Positions 1-7,320 of a DNA stretch of 64,000 nt are shown here, piece by piece. The notes beneath the pieces are model-generated. The model saw only the letters and a program-made list of their open reading frames with translations. It ran no database searches and was not told where the DNA came from. Origin of the DNA: Mesorhizobium sp. GTDB taxonomy: Bacteria > Pseudomonadota > Alphaproteobacteria > Rhizobiales > Rhizobiaceae. Numbering within the stretch: the first letter of the stretch is position 1; each line of letters opens with the position of its first letter. Location: contig NZ_JAEULZ010000038.1 in assembly GCF_016793485.1 (NCBI RefSeq), forward strand, positions 285,158 to 349,157, read 5' to 3'. The position numbers and the translations under genes were made by a program.

Positions 1-1
1 C

Positions 2-817
2 TATGTCGGCTTCGACCAGGGCGGTCTTTTGACCGACGGTGTCGACCAGCATCCGCATTGCGTGTTGCTGCTCGACGAGGTCGAGAAGGCGCATCCGGAC
101 CTGTTCAACATCCTGTTGCAGGTCATGGATCACGGCAAGCTGACGGACCATAACGGCAAGCAGATCGACTTCCGCAACGTGATCCTGATCATGACGACCA
201 ATGCGGGCGCTTCGGAAGCGCAGAAGGCGGCGATCGGCTTCGGCTCGACGAAGCGCGAGGGCGACGACGTGGAGGCGATCAATCGCCTCTTCACGCCGGA
301 GTTCCGCAACCGGCTCGATGCCATCATCCCGTTCGGCGCGCTGCCGGTGCCTGTGATCCATCAGGTCGTGCAGAAGTTCGTCATGCAGCTCGAGGCCCAG
401 CTCTCCGAGCGTGGCGTCACCTTCGACCTATCGTCGGAAGCGGTCGCGTGGCTCGCCGACAAGGGCTACGACGAGAAGATGGGCGCACGTCCGCTTGGGC
501 GCGTCATCCAGGAGCACATCAAGAAGCCTTTGGCCGACGAGGTGCTGTTCGGCAAGCTCAAGAAGGGTGGCACGGTGCGCGTGACGGTCGAGACCAAGGA
601 GGACGGCAAGACCGGCCTCAAGCTCGAGACGATCGCGGACGAGCAGCGCGTCAAGCCGAAGAAGGAAGATCCCGCCGAGGAAGAGGTGAAGGTCGTCCCG
701 AAAAAGGCGAAGAAGCCGGCGGCTGCCGCGAAGGCCAAGCCGGCTCCCAAGTCTTCGGGCAAGGAGCCTCCTTCCGGTAAGCGCAGCCTTGTGCCGCAGC
801 TCCCGCGCAAAAACTGA
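2..817 (+). CDS. clpA: ATP-dependent Clp protease ATP-binding subunit ClpA, 3' part (5' end outside window)
   Basis: This is the C-terminal 271 residues of ClpA, the AAA+ unfoldase that feeds substrates (including ClpS-delivered N-degron proteins) to ClpP in the cytoplasm. The reading frame is open from base 2. The visible part has the Walker B stretch LLLDEVEKAHPD of the second AAA module, the sensor stretch MTTNAGA, the FRNRLDAIIPF arginine-finger region and the C-terminal D2-small domain with KGYDEKMGARPLGRVI. After about residue 210 the protein carries a tail rich in K, E, A and P that E. coli ClpA lacks; such tails are common in alphaproteobacterial ClpA. A strong terminator follows directly. 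The upstream partner (clpS is often adjacent) would lie outside the window. Confidence 0.97.
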   Translation, partial: YVGFDQGGLLTDGVDQHPHCVLLLDEVEKAHPDLFNILLQVMDHGKLTDHNGKQIDFRNVILIMTTNAGASEAQKAAIGFGSTKREGDDVEAINRLFTPEFRNRLDAIIPFGALPVPVIHQVVQKFVMQLEAQLSERGVTFDLSSEAVAWLADKGYDEKMGARPLGRVIQEHIKKPLADEVLFGKLKKGGTVRVTVETKEDGKTGLKLETIADEQRVKPKKEDPAEEEVKVVPKKAKKPAAAAKAKPAPKSSGKEPPSGKRSLVPQLPRKN

Positions 818-835
818 AGCTATTTCGGTCGAAAA

Positions 836-868
836 CAAAAAAGCCCCGGTTTGCCGGGGCTTTTTTGT
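836..868 (+). terminator. Intrinsic terminator of clpA
   Basis: A GC-rich stem, AAGCCCCGG pairing with CCGGGGCTT around a TTTG loop, is followed by a run of T. It begins 19 bases after the clpA stop. An A-run on the other side means it could also work for minus-strand transcripts. Confidence 0.9.
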
Positions 869-907
869 GCGTAGCGTGTGATGCCAGTTGGCGTTCCGGT
901 TGCCAAT

Positions 908-940
908 GAAAAACGCCGCCCGGTGAGGGCGGCGTTTTTG
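908..940. terminator. Bidirectional terminator for the amt operon
   Basis: ACGCCGCCC pairs with GGGCGGCGT around a short GGTGA-type loop, with five A on the left and five T on the right. It lies 20 bases beyond the stop of the minus-strand gene at 960-1151, so its main role is probably to end the amt transcript, backing up the clpA terminator from the other side. Confidence 0.85.
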
Positions 941-959
941 CTTTTGTATCGAATGGTTC

Positions 960-1151
960 TTAGAGCGACGGTGGCGTTCCGTTGCTCTTCAGCTTCTTGT
1001 AGCTGGCGTTTTCGTGCTGGACCATGCTGAAGATGGCATAGACGCAGACCGCGATCGCGCCGACCAGACAGATGGTGATGACGCCGGGGCTGTCGGCGAA
1101 GGTGAAGTAGGCGGTCGCCCCTTCCCAGGTCGTGATAGGTGCAGAGTTCAT
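960..1151 (-). CDS. Small single-pass membrane protein encoded with the ammonium transporter
   Basis: A 63-residue protein of unknown function. Residues about 23-43 (GVITICLVGAIAVCVYAIFSMV) form one clear transmembrane helix; the short C-terminal tail is basic (HENASYKKLKS). A good AAGGAGA ribosome binding site lies about 8 bases before the ATG. The gene begins 27 bases after the amt stop and shares its terminator, so the two are almost certainly co-transcribed. I infer that it sits in the same inner membrane and may assist or modulate the transporter; nothing in the sequence proves that. I do not recognise a named family. Confidence 0.8.
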   Translation of the reverse strand: MNSAPITTWEGATAYFTFADSPGVITICLVGAIAVCVYAIFSMVQHENASYKKLKSNGTPPSL

Positions 1152-1178
1152 TTCATTGTCTCCTTAGCTTTCGTACGG

Positions 1179-2507
1179 TCATTCGGCCGGCGTCAGCGCG
1201 CCGTCTCCGAAGGCCGGAATGCGGGATTCTGGATAGGCCTTGACCGGGACTTCCGTCGCGTCGAGGCCAGCCTTTTCTGCTGCAGGATCGGAGCGCAGGA
1301 GCCCAACCATCTTCAGGATGTAGGACAAGACATATCCCGGCACGAAGCCAAGCACGAGGAAGACCAGCATGCTCATGAACTGGCCGCTCAGCGAGATCGC
1401 CGGTCCTTCGACGTTCGGATAGCCCGCCGCGAAGATACCGACCGCCAGGAGACCCCAGATGCCGCCGAAGCCGTGAACCGACACGGCGCCGACGGCATCG
1501 TCGATCTTGAACTTCGTCAGCAGGATGTTGTGCAGCTTCGGAATGACGAGGCCGCCGGCGAAGCTGATCAGGAAGGCGAGGGGCGGATAGTAGACGTCGA
1601 GCCCCGGCGCCGAGGAGATAACGCCGACGAGCGCGCCCGACATCATCCAGAACGGATCGCGGGTCACGAGGTAGCAGCCGATCATGCCGCCTGCGACGGC
1701 CATCAGCGTGTTGAAGGCGAAAGCCGAGAAGGTGGTCGGCGTGTTGTAGATCGTCATCCAGGTGTCGCCGGTGTAGATGATGCAGCCGCCGAGGAAGCCG
1801 AAGAAGCCCATGACGATGAGCATCAGGCCGATCAGCGACATCGGCATGTTGTGGCCATTGATCTCGTTGACCGTGCCGTCGGCGTTGAAGCGGCCGATGC
1901 GTGGGCCGAGATTGATAAGCACGCCGAGCGTGAAGAAGCCGGCAATCATGTGCACGCAACCGGCCGCGCCGATGTCATGCAGGCCGAAGGTCGAGGTCAG
2001 CCAGCCGCTTGGGTGCCAGCCCCATGCCGCGCCAAAAACCCAGACGACCGAACCGAGGAAGATGGCCAGGATGATGAAGCCCGACACACGAATGCGCTCG
2101 ATCACCGCGCCCGACATGATGGATGCCGTTGTTGCGGCAAACATTGTAAAGGCCGCCCAGAAGATGCCCGAGGCGTTGTCTTCGAGGTTCGGACCCATGT
2201 TGGCGCTCCAGGGCATCGCGCCCGAAGCGTCCCCCGGCACGAAGCCGGCCGGGAATGCGTTGTAGATGTACCAGCCCACGAAATAGAAGAACGGGATCAG
2301 GAAGGCGAAGGCGGCCAAGTTCTTGACGCCCGTCGCGAGCGCATTCTTGGCGCGGGAAGCTCCCATCTCATACGCCAGGAACCCCGCATGGATTGCAACC
2401 ATCAGCGCGGTGCACCACCAGTAGAAGACTTCCGAATTGACGGTCGTCGCCATTTTCAGAGACGCCTCCAGCGCCTCTATCCTTGTCAGTAGTTCTGCAG
2501 CTTCCAT
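1179..2507 (-). CDS. amt: Ammonium transporter (Amt/MEP/Rh family)
   Basis: A 442-residue polytopic inner-membrane protein that conducts ammonium. The two pore histidines are recognisable in CVHMIAG and in AVGAVSVHGFGG, the recruitment-site aspartate in GLHDIGAAG, and the family signature around FAFNTLMAVAGG. The C-terminal region (GLLRSDPAAEKAGLDATE) resembles the regulatory tail through which PII proteins act. The ATG at 2507 was chosen because an AGAGGGG site precedes it; an upstream in-frame ATG at 2579 would add 24 polar residues and lacks a site. The N-terminus starts with a short amphipathic stretch (ELLTRIEALEASLKM) rather than a signal peptide. No glnK neighbour is present; the downstream partner is a small membrane protein. 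Confidence 0.95.
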   Translation of the reverse strand: MEAAELLTRIEALEASLKMATTVNSEVFYWWCTALMVAIHAGFLAYEMGASRAKNALATGVKNLAAFAFLIPFFYFVGWYIYNAFPAGFVPGDASGAMPWSANMGPNLEDNASGIFWAAFTMFAATTASIMSGAVIERIRVSGFIILAIFLGSVVWVFGAAWGWHPSGWLTSTFGLHDIGAAGCVHMIAGFFTLGVLINLGPRIGRFNADGTVNEINGHNMPMSLIGLMLIVMGFFGFLGGCIIYTGDTWMTIYNTPTTFSAFAFNTLMAVAGGMIGCYLVTRDPFWMMSGALVGVISSAPGLDVYYPPLAFLISFAGGLVIPKLHNILLTKFKIDDAVGAVSVHGFGGIWGLLAVGIFAAGYPNVEGPAISLSGQFMSMLVFLVLGFVPGYVLSYILKMVGLLRSDPAAEKAGLDATEVPVKAYPESRIPAFGDGALTPAE

Positions 2508-2584
2508 TGTTTGACCCCTCTGTTGGTCATTTTTCTCGTTGGCCTCCCATCCCTCCAGGAGACTCTTTTTATTGCGCAACCTAA

Positions 2585-2600
2585 GGCCGTCGCAGTGCCA
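2585..2600 (-). promoter_or_regulatory. Possible sigma-54 promoter of amt
   Basis: On the minus strand the sequence TGGCACTGCGACGGCC has the GG-N10-GC spacing of a -24/-12 promoter, with a perfect TGGCAC at -24 but a poor -12 element (CGGCC against TTGCA). A start about 12 bases downstream would give a leader of roughly 65 bases before the ATG at 2507. Nitrogen control of amt genes by NtrC and sigma-54 is common; here it is inference. Confidence 0.35.
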
Positions 2601-2655
2601 GCTTTAAAATTAGGCAATTGTTAAGGTTGCAGAAAAATCAGGCAGCGTAAATCTG

Positions 2656-2677
2656 TTTGTTCGCAGTTGCGAACAAA
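2656..2677. repeat. Perfect 22-bp palindrome in the amt/azlC divergent region
   Basis: TTTGTTCGCA, two bases (GT), then TGCGAACAAA: ten base pairs of perfect inverted symmetry. It lies 149 bases before the amt ATG and 121 before the azlC ATG. Its shape is that of a dimeric repressor or activator operator; it has no T-run and is not placed as a terminator. Confidence 0.6.
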
Positions 2678-2797
2678 ATTATGTGGGGGATGAACATGAC
2701 GAATCCCCGTTAAGGTCGGCCCGAAAGTGACGGAAATTGCTACGCCAATCGCCGCTTTCGCGTCGCGCGCATAACGGCGGCATGATATCCGGCAACG

Positions 2798-3553
2798 ATG
2801 CCCCCCAATCCTGACCTCTCAGAAATAGACGCCCCGCAGCCGAGCTTCGCGGACCGACGCCGATGGTTCTTGATCGGCGCGTCCGAGTCCGTATCCGTCC
2901 CGGGTCTCGTCCTTTGCACGGCGCATGTCGGCTTCGCGGGCCTCGCGCAGGAAGCCGGAGTCAGCATGGGGTTGGCGGTGTTCATGGTGCTCGCCATCTG
3001 GGCCTTGCCGGCCATGGTGGTTCTGCTCGGCGCGATCCTTTCGGGGGCTGGATTGCTGGCCGCAGCCTTCGCGGTGGCGTTGTCGTCGGTGCGGTTGACA
3101 CCGATGGTGGTGGCTCTGGTGCCGGAAATGCGCGGTCCACGCACCAGCAGGCTGGCGATGTATCTCCTGGCGCACTTCGTTGCGGTCACGTCATGGGTGA
3201 TTGCGATGGAAAACCTGCGCCGCGTGCCGCGCGAATTCAGGACCAGCTATTATTTTGGCCTCGGCTCGATTCTGGTCGTCGTCAACATGGTGGTCGTCGC
3301 CGCCGTTTATGCCGTCGCGCCCGCGCTGCCGCCAGCAGTCGCCGCAGGTCTTTTCCTGCTGACCCCGATGTATTTCCTGACGTCGCTCTGGGGCTCGGCG
3401 AGAGAAACCGCGACCTATGTCGCGATGTTGTTAGGCCTCATGCTTGGACCGATCCTCCACTTTGTCGCACCGGGTTTCGACCTGCTTGGAGCCGGCCTTT
3501 TGGGCGGCGGATTGGCATATGCCGTCCATCTGATGCAGGTCCGCCGGACATGA
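2798..3553 (+). CDS. azlC: AzlC family permease, large subunit
   Basis: A 251-residue inner-membrane protein with at least six hydrophobic segments, resembling the large subunit of AzlCD/YgaZH two-component exporters for branched-chain or other amino acids. Typical family features are the N-terminal SVSVPGLVLCTAHVGFAGLAQEAG segment, the middle LSSVRLTPMVVALVPEMRG and the helices after residue 160. The ATG overlaps no other gene and lacks a strong ribosome binding site, so the start is moderately sure. The stop overlaps the start of the next gene (ATGA), which encodes the small subunit. The substrate cannot be told from sequence. Confidence 0.85.
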   Translation: MPPNPDLSEIDAPQPSFADRRRWFLIGASESVSVPGLVLCTAHVGFAGLAQEAGVSMGLAVFMVLAIWALPAMVVLLGAILSGAGLLAAAFAVALSSVRLTPMVVALVPEMRGPRTSRLAMYLLAHFVAVTSWVIAMENLRRVPREFRTSYYFGLGSILVVVNMVVVAAVYAVAPALPPAVAAGLFLLTPMYFLTSLWGSARETATYVAMLLGLMLGPILHFVAPGFDLLGAGLLGGGLAYAVHLMQVRRT

Positions 3554-3900
3554 CGATAACCGCGATCGACACGTGGTGGTGGCCATATGCCTTTGTGCTG
3601 ATTGCCGGCTGGGCGATGACCTATCCCTGGCGTGCATTCGGCGTCTTTCTCGGCGGCAGGCTTCGAGAGGACGCTGAGATACTCGTCCTGGTGCGATCGA
3701 TTGCCACCGCTTTGGTGGCCGCGGTGGTGGGGAACCTGATCTGCTTTCCCGCAGGACCGGCCGCTGATACGACACTGGCGCTGCGCCTCTCAGCGGCGAT
3801 CGTTGGCTTCGCGGCCTATGTCTTCATCGGACGCAGGATGCTGCTCGGGCTCGTCGTCGCCGAAGTCGTTTTCGGGCTTGGTCTCTATCTGGGCTACTGA
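3550..3900 (+). CDS. azlD: AzlD family small subunit of the exporter
   Basis: A 116-residue membrane protein with about four hydrophobic segments. The motif TYPWRAFGVFLGGRL near residue 25 is typical of AzlD-domain proteins (TxxxRxxGxxL). The ATG at 3550 overlaps the azlC stop by four bases, so translation is coupled and the two products should assemble together. Its last seven bases overlap the 3' end of the convergent HIT gene. Confidence 0.85.
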   Translation: MTITAIDTWWWPYAFVLIAGWAMTYPWRAFGVFLGGRLREDAEILVLVRSIATALVAAVVGNLICFPAGPAADTTLALRLSAAIVGFAAYVFIGRRMLLGLVVAEVVFGLGLYLGY

Positions 3901-4313
3901 AGCGCCGCGCGAATCTTTTCCGCATTGGCGGCGAGAATTTCGGGCTTCTCCATTCCCCCGGTGTGCGACTTCAGCGGTAACCCGTCGACGCGCGGGATGA
4001 CGTGGAAGTGCAGGTGGAAGACGCTCTGGCCGGCGGGCGCCTCGTTGAACTGCATGATGGTGACGCCGTCGGCTGCGAAGGCTTTCTTCGTTGCGATCGC
4101 GAGCTTCTGAACCACGCCAATGGTGTTCGCCAGAACCGTCGGGTCGGCATCCATAATGTTGCGTGAAGGAGCTTTCGGCACGACCAGCGTATGTCCGTTG
4201 GCCTGCGGCATCACATCCATGAAGGCCACCACGTCCGCATCTTCGTACACGCGGTGCGAGGGGATTTCGCCGCGCAGGATTTTAGCGAAGATGTTGTTGT
4301 CGTCGTAGTTCAT
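3894..4313 (-). CDS. HIT family protein (histidine triad nucleotide hydrolase)
   Basis: A 139-residue cytoplasmic protein with the full histidine triad H100-L-H102-F-H104 followed by VIPR, and the N-terminal IFAKILRGEIPSHRVYED block of the Hint branch. Members hydrolyse AMP-lysine, AMP-NH2 and related phosphoramidates; the physiological substrate here is unknown. The gene is divergent from the SMR gene (70-base gap) and overlaps the azlD 3' end by seven bases tail to tail. Confidence 0.93.
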   Translation of the reverse strand: MNYDDNNIFAKILRGEIPSHRVYEDADVVAFMDVMPQANGHTLVVPKAPSRNIMDADPTVLANTIGVVQKLAIATKKAFAADGVTIMQFNEAPAGQSVFHLHFHVIPRVDGLPLKSHTGGMEKPEILAANAEKIRAALQ

Positions 4314-4383
4314 GACATGCTTCCGTTTTCTGGCCGGCCACCATAATGGCTTGGCGAGTCGTGTCGTTCAATGGCGAGGTACC

Positions 4384-4719
4384 ATGGTTCAGAACTACTT
4401 CTATCTCGTCATCGCAATCGCTTTCGAGGTGATCGCGACGACCGCGTTGAAGCAAACCAACGGATTTACCCGCCTCGCGCCTTCGCTGGTATCGATCGGA
4501 GGCTACGCGCTGGCCTTCTATTTCCTCTCGCTTCCGCTGCGCACGATGCCGGTCGGCGTCGTCTACGCCTTGTGGTGCGGGGCCGGCATCATACTCATCA
4601 CGGTCATCGGCTGGGTCTGGTTCAAGCAGGCGCTCGACCTGCCGGCGCTGGCAGGCATGGGCCTGATCATGGCCGGCGTCGTCGTCATCAATCTTTATTC
4701 AAAGACGGTGGTTCACTAG
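4384..4719 (+). CDS. Small multidrug resistance (SMR) family efflux protein
   Basis: A 111-residue protein with four transmembrane helices. Glu15 lies in the first helix (LVIAIAFEVIATTALK) where EmrE has its proton/drug-coupling Glu14, and the second and third helices carry the family pattern YALAFYFLSLPLRTMPVGVVYALWCGAG. SMR proteins work as antiparallel dimers and exchange protons for cationic compounds. The ATG at 4384 gives the family's standard length; an upstream in-frame ATG at 4312 would overlap the HIT gene start. The last 32 bases overlap the convergent acetyltransferase gene. Confidence 0.93.
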   Translation: MVQNYFYLVIAIAFEVIATTALKQTNGFTRLAPSLVSIGGYALAFYFLSLPLRTMPVGVVYALWCGAGIILITVIGWVWFKQALDLPALAGMGLIMAGVVVINLYSKTVVH

Positions 4720-5941
4720 CCGTTTGCTGCAATTCGCCTTTGCGGAAGGGTCCATGTTCGTCCAGGTATTCGCCCATCCGCTCGACCTCGCGGCGCTCCC
4801 GCTTCAGGTAGTCGGCAACCGCTGACCGTAGCCCCGCATGGGCGATGAAATGCGCCGATTGCGTCGTCACTGGACGGTAGCCGCGCGCCAACTTGTGCTC
4901 ACCCTGCGCCCCGGCCTCGACGACTTTCAGCCTTCGATCGATCGCGAAGTCGATCGCCTGATGGTAGCAGACCTCGAAGTGCAGGAAGGGGTGGTCTTCG
5001 ATGCAGCCCCAGTTGCGGCCGTAAAGCGTGTCGGAGCCGATGAAGTTGATGGCGCCGGCGACATAGCGGCCGTTGCGCTTGGCCATGACGAGCAGCACGT
5101 CGTCCGCCATCCGCTCGCCGAGCAGGGAGAAGAACTTGCGATTGAGATAGGGGCTGCCCCATTTGCGGCCACCCGTATCCATGTAGAAGGCAAAGAAGTC
5201 GTCCCAGACCTTTTCGGTCAGGTCGCGTCCGGTCAGCCAGTCGATCGAGATGCCCGTCGCCAGCGCTTCGCGCCGCTCCTTCTTCAGCGCCTTTCGCTTG
5301 CGCGAGGCGAGGGTGGCGAGAAAGTCGTCGTAGTTCGAGTAGCCTTCGTTGATGAAGTGGAATTGCTGGTCGGTACGGCGCAGGTATCCGGCCGCTTCAA
5401 GCGCCACCATGTCGTCATCCTCGGCAAAAGTGACATGGGCTGACGAAACGCCAATATGGCGCGTCACCTGCTTCAACCCTTCCGCGAGCGCGGCCTTCGA
5501 CGTCGCCTCATCGGCGTCGCGGCTGACCAGAAGGCGCGGTCCTGTCGCTGGCGTGAAAGGGACACTGGCTTGGAGCTTTGGATAATAGTCCCCGCCCGCG
5601 CGTTCAAACGCGTCGGCCCAGCCGTGGTCGAACACGTATTCGCCCTGGCTGTGGGATTTCAGGTAGCATGGCACCGCGCCGATCAGCTTGCCCGAAGCAT
5701 CTTCCAGCCGCAGGTGATGACCCTGCCAGCCGGTCTTGCGCACCGCGCAGCCGGACTCCTCCAGTATCCGGAGAAAGTCGAATGAAACGAAGGGGTTGTA
5801 TGGCGTCCCGGATTCATCGCGAGAGGCTCCGGCAAAGCCATCCCACTCGTCCTTGGTGAATGCGCCGATGCTCGAAGCTACGCCGACGGAAAACCCGCCG
5901 TCTGTGGCGGGCTTGTTGGTGCTTTCCGGTTCGCTTGCCAT
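4688..5941 (-). CDS. FemAB-like GNAT-fold acyltransferase (DUF482/peptidogalycan-biosynthesis type)
   Basis: A 417-residue cytoplasmic protein of the family once called DUF482, with two GNAT-like lobes. Recognisable blocks are NPFVSFDFLRILEESGC near the N-terminus, the VFDHGWADAFERAGGDYYPKLQ segment, the basic SRKRKALKKERREA helix and GAQGEHKLARGYRP near the C-terminus. The reaction is not established for the family; a link to cell-envelope or aminoacyl transfer is by fold similarity only. The ATG at 5941 avoids overlap with the upstream phosphodiesterase gene; an earlier ATG at 6022 would overlap it by 35 bases. It follows RidA and GDPD genes in the same direction, so the three may form an operon. 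Confidence 0.82.
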   Translation of the reverse strand: MASEPESTNKPATDGGFSVGVASSIGAFTKDEWDGFAGASRDESGTPYNPFVSFDFLRILEESGCAVRKTGWQGHHLRLEDASGKLIGAVPCYLKSHSQGEYVFDHGWADAFERAGGDYYPKLQASVPFTPATGPRLLVSRDADEATSKAALAEGLKQVTRHIGVSSAHVTFAEDDDMVALEAAGYLRRTDQQFHFINEGYSNYDDFLATLASRKRKALKKERREALATGISIDWLTGRDLTEKVWDDFFAFYMDTGGRKWGSPYLNRKFFSLLGERMADDVLLVMAKRNGRYVAGAINFIGSDTLYGRNWGCIEDHPFLHFEVCYHQAIDFAIDRRLKVVEAGAQGEHKLARGYRPVTTQSAHFIAHAGLRSAVADYLKRERREVERMGEYLDEHGPFRKGELQQTASEPPSLNKD

Positions 5942-5987
5942 TGCAGGGTCAATGTATGTTGCCGTGCAGCATAAGCAAGCTGCACAG

Positions 5988-6713
5988 CTACCCGAGCAGC
6001 TTGTCCGGGTCGAAGCCTTCAAAGGTCATCTGGTCGGCGTATTTGAAGGTAAGGTCGATCGCCGGCTTGTCGCGGATCGTCCAGGTGATGACCGGCATCT
6101 TCAACCGCTCCCTCACAAAGCTGACGAAGGGGTTCGGCAGGTCCCCGGCCGCGTATGAGGTAAAGTCGAGATCGTGAGCCAGCATCGAGAAATGCGCCTC
6201 GATAAGCTTGGTCTCCTTCCCATAGGCAGTGAGCCCGGCCGGGATTTCAGGCATGTACGTCTTGAAGTCGCGGATCAGCCAGTGATCGAAGGACATGATC
6301 GCTACCTTGCCCTTGTAGTCCTTCAACTGCGCGGCCACCGCCTCGACAAGCCCGTCGTCATGGCCGGGCGTTCCCTTCAGTTCGACAACGAGCGGAACCT
6401 TCCGGCGCACGAGTCCGAGCAGGTCGGAGAGCAGCGGAACGTGATCCTTGGTGCCGCCGACCCTGAGCTGGCGCAGTTCGGCAGCCGTCCGCTGCCAGAC
6501 GAAGCCGTCTTCGCCGGTAAGCCGTTTAAGGTCGTCGTCGTGGATGACGACGGGAACACGGTCGGAGGAAAGGTGCACGTCGCATTCGATAGCGAAGTTC
6601 TTAGCCACCGCGCGGCTCGCAGCCGAAAGCGTGTTCTCCCAGACCTTCTTGTTCAGGTCGTGCAAGCCGCGATGCGCGATCGGCCGCTTGGTCAGCCAGG
6701 CGATCTTCTTCAT
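5988..6713 (-). CDS. Glycerophosphodiester phosphodiesterase family protein
   Basis: A 241-residue GDPD-fold enzyme. His14-Arg15 of AHRG, Glu43 and Asp45 in FAIECDVHLSSD and His58 in VVIHDDDL match the metal-binding and catalytic residues of glycerophosphodiesterases that release glycerol 3-phosphate from deacylated phospholipids. No signal peptide is visible, so it is expected in the cytoplasm (UgpQ-like). The start is two bases from the stop of the RidA gene, indicating coupled expression. Confidence 0.92.
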   Translation of the reverse strand: MKKIAWLTKRPIAHRGLHDLNKKVWENTLSAASRAVAKNFAIECDVHLSSDRVPVVIHDDDLKRLTGEDGFVWQRTAAELRQLRVGGTKDHVPLLSDLLGLVRRKVPLVVELKGTPGHDDGLVEAVAAQLKDYKGKVAIMSFDHWLIRDFKTYMPEIPAGLTAYGKETKLIEAHFSMLAHDLDFTSYAAGDLPNPFVSFVRERLKMPVITWTIRDKPAIDLTFKYADQMTFEGFDPDKLLG

Positions 6714-6715
6714 GG

Positions 6716-7180
6716 TCAGGCAACCTCTATGATCGCTTCCACCTCGACGGCGGCGTTGAGCGGCAAAGATGCCGTCCCGACCGCGGATCGCGCATGCTTT
6801 CCGCGCTCACCGAGCACCTCTGCCAGGAAGTCGGATGCGCCGTTGGCGACCAGATGCTGTTCGGTGAAATCCGGCGTCGAGGCGACGAAGACTGTAATCT
6901 TCACGAGGCGCACGATCTTTTCGAGGTCGCCGAGCGCCGCCTTGGCCTGGGCCAATAAGTTGATGGCGCAGAATTTCGCGGCTTCGCGCCCACCGGCCGT
7001 GTCGACGTCGCGACCAAGCAGGCCGGATGTCTGGAGCTTGCCATCCTTGAGCGGCAGTTGCCCGGCAGTGAAGAGAAGGTTGCCGCTTCGCATGAACGGT
7101 ACATAGTTCGCTGCAGGCGCCGCTGCGGTCGGCAAGGCCACGCCAAGATTGCTTAGCCGCTTTTCGATTGTGTCGCCCAT
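6716..7180 (-). CDS. RidA/YjgF/TdcF family protein
   Basis: A 154-residue member of the RidA superfamily, in the longer YjgF-like subgroup. The blocks AAPAANYVPFMRSGNLLFTAGQLP, NLLAQAKAALGDLEKIVRLVKITVFVAS and ARSAVGTASLPLNAAVEVEAI are the conserved ones. RidA proper destroys reactive enamines made by PLP enzymes; this longer subgroup has an unknown substrate, and the expected arginine is in the ARSAVG segment. It is first in a probable operon with the GDPD and acetyltransferase genes and is divergent from eipB. Confidence 0.9.
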   Translation of the reverse strand: MGDTIEKRLSNLGVALPTAAAPAANYVPFMRSGNLLFTAGQLPLKDGKLQTSGLLGRDVDTAGGREAAKFCAINLLAQAKAALGDLEKIVRLVKITVFVASTPDFTEQHLVANGASDFLAEVLGERGKHARSAVGTASLPLNAAVEVEAIIEVA

Positions 7181-7320
7181 CGCGTTTGTCCTATCTCTTC
7201 TGTAACCATCAGCCTGCGTGTGGCGGCCGAAACTGCTATTTTTGCCTCGCTTCCGCCACGAGTTTTTTTATGGTGGAACAACTTTAAGGCGGCATTGGCC
7301 GCTTTCGGCAGGAGTTATCC

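Noticed and set aside
7218-7275. Stem GTGGCGG/CCGCCAC followed by a T-run between ridA and eipB, terminator- or sRNA-like
   Set aside because: The loop is about 30 bases and no plus-strand gene lies upstream, so neither a terminator nor an sRNA can be supported.
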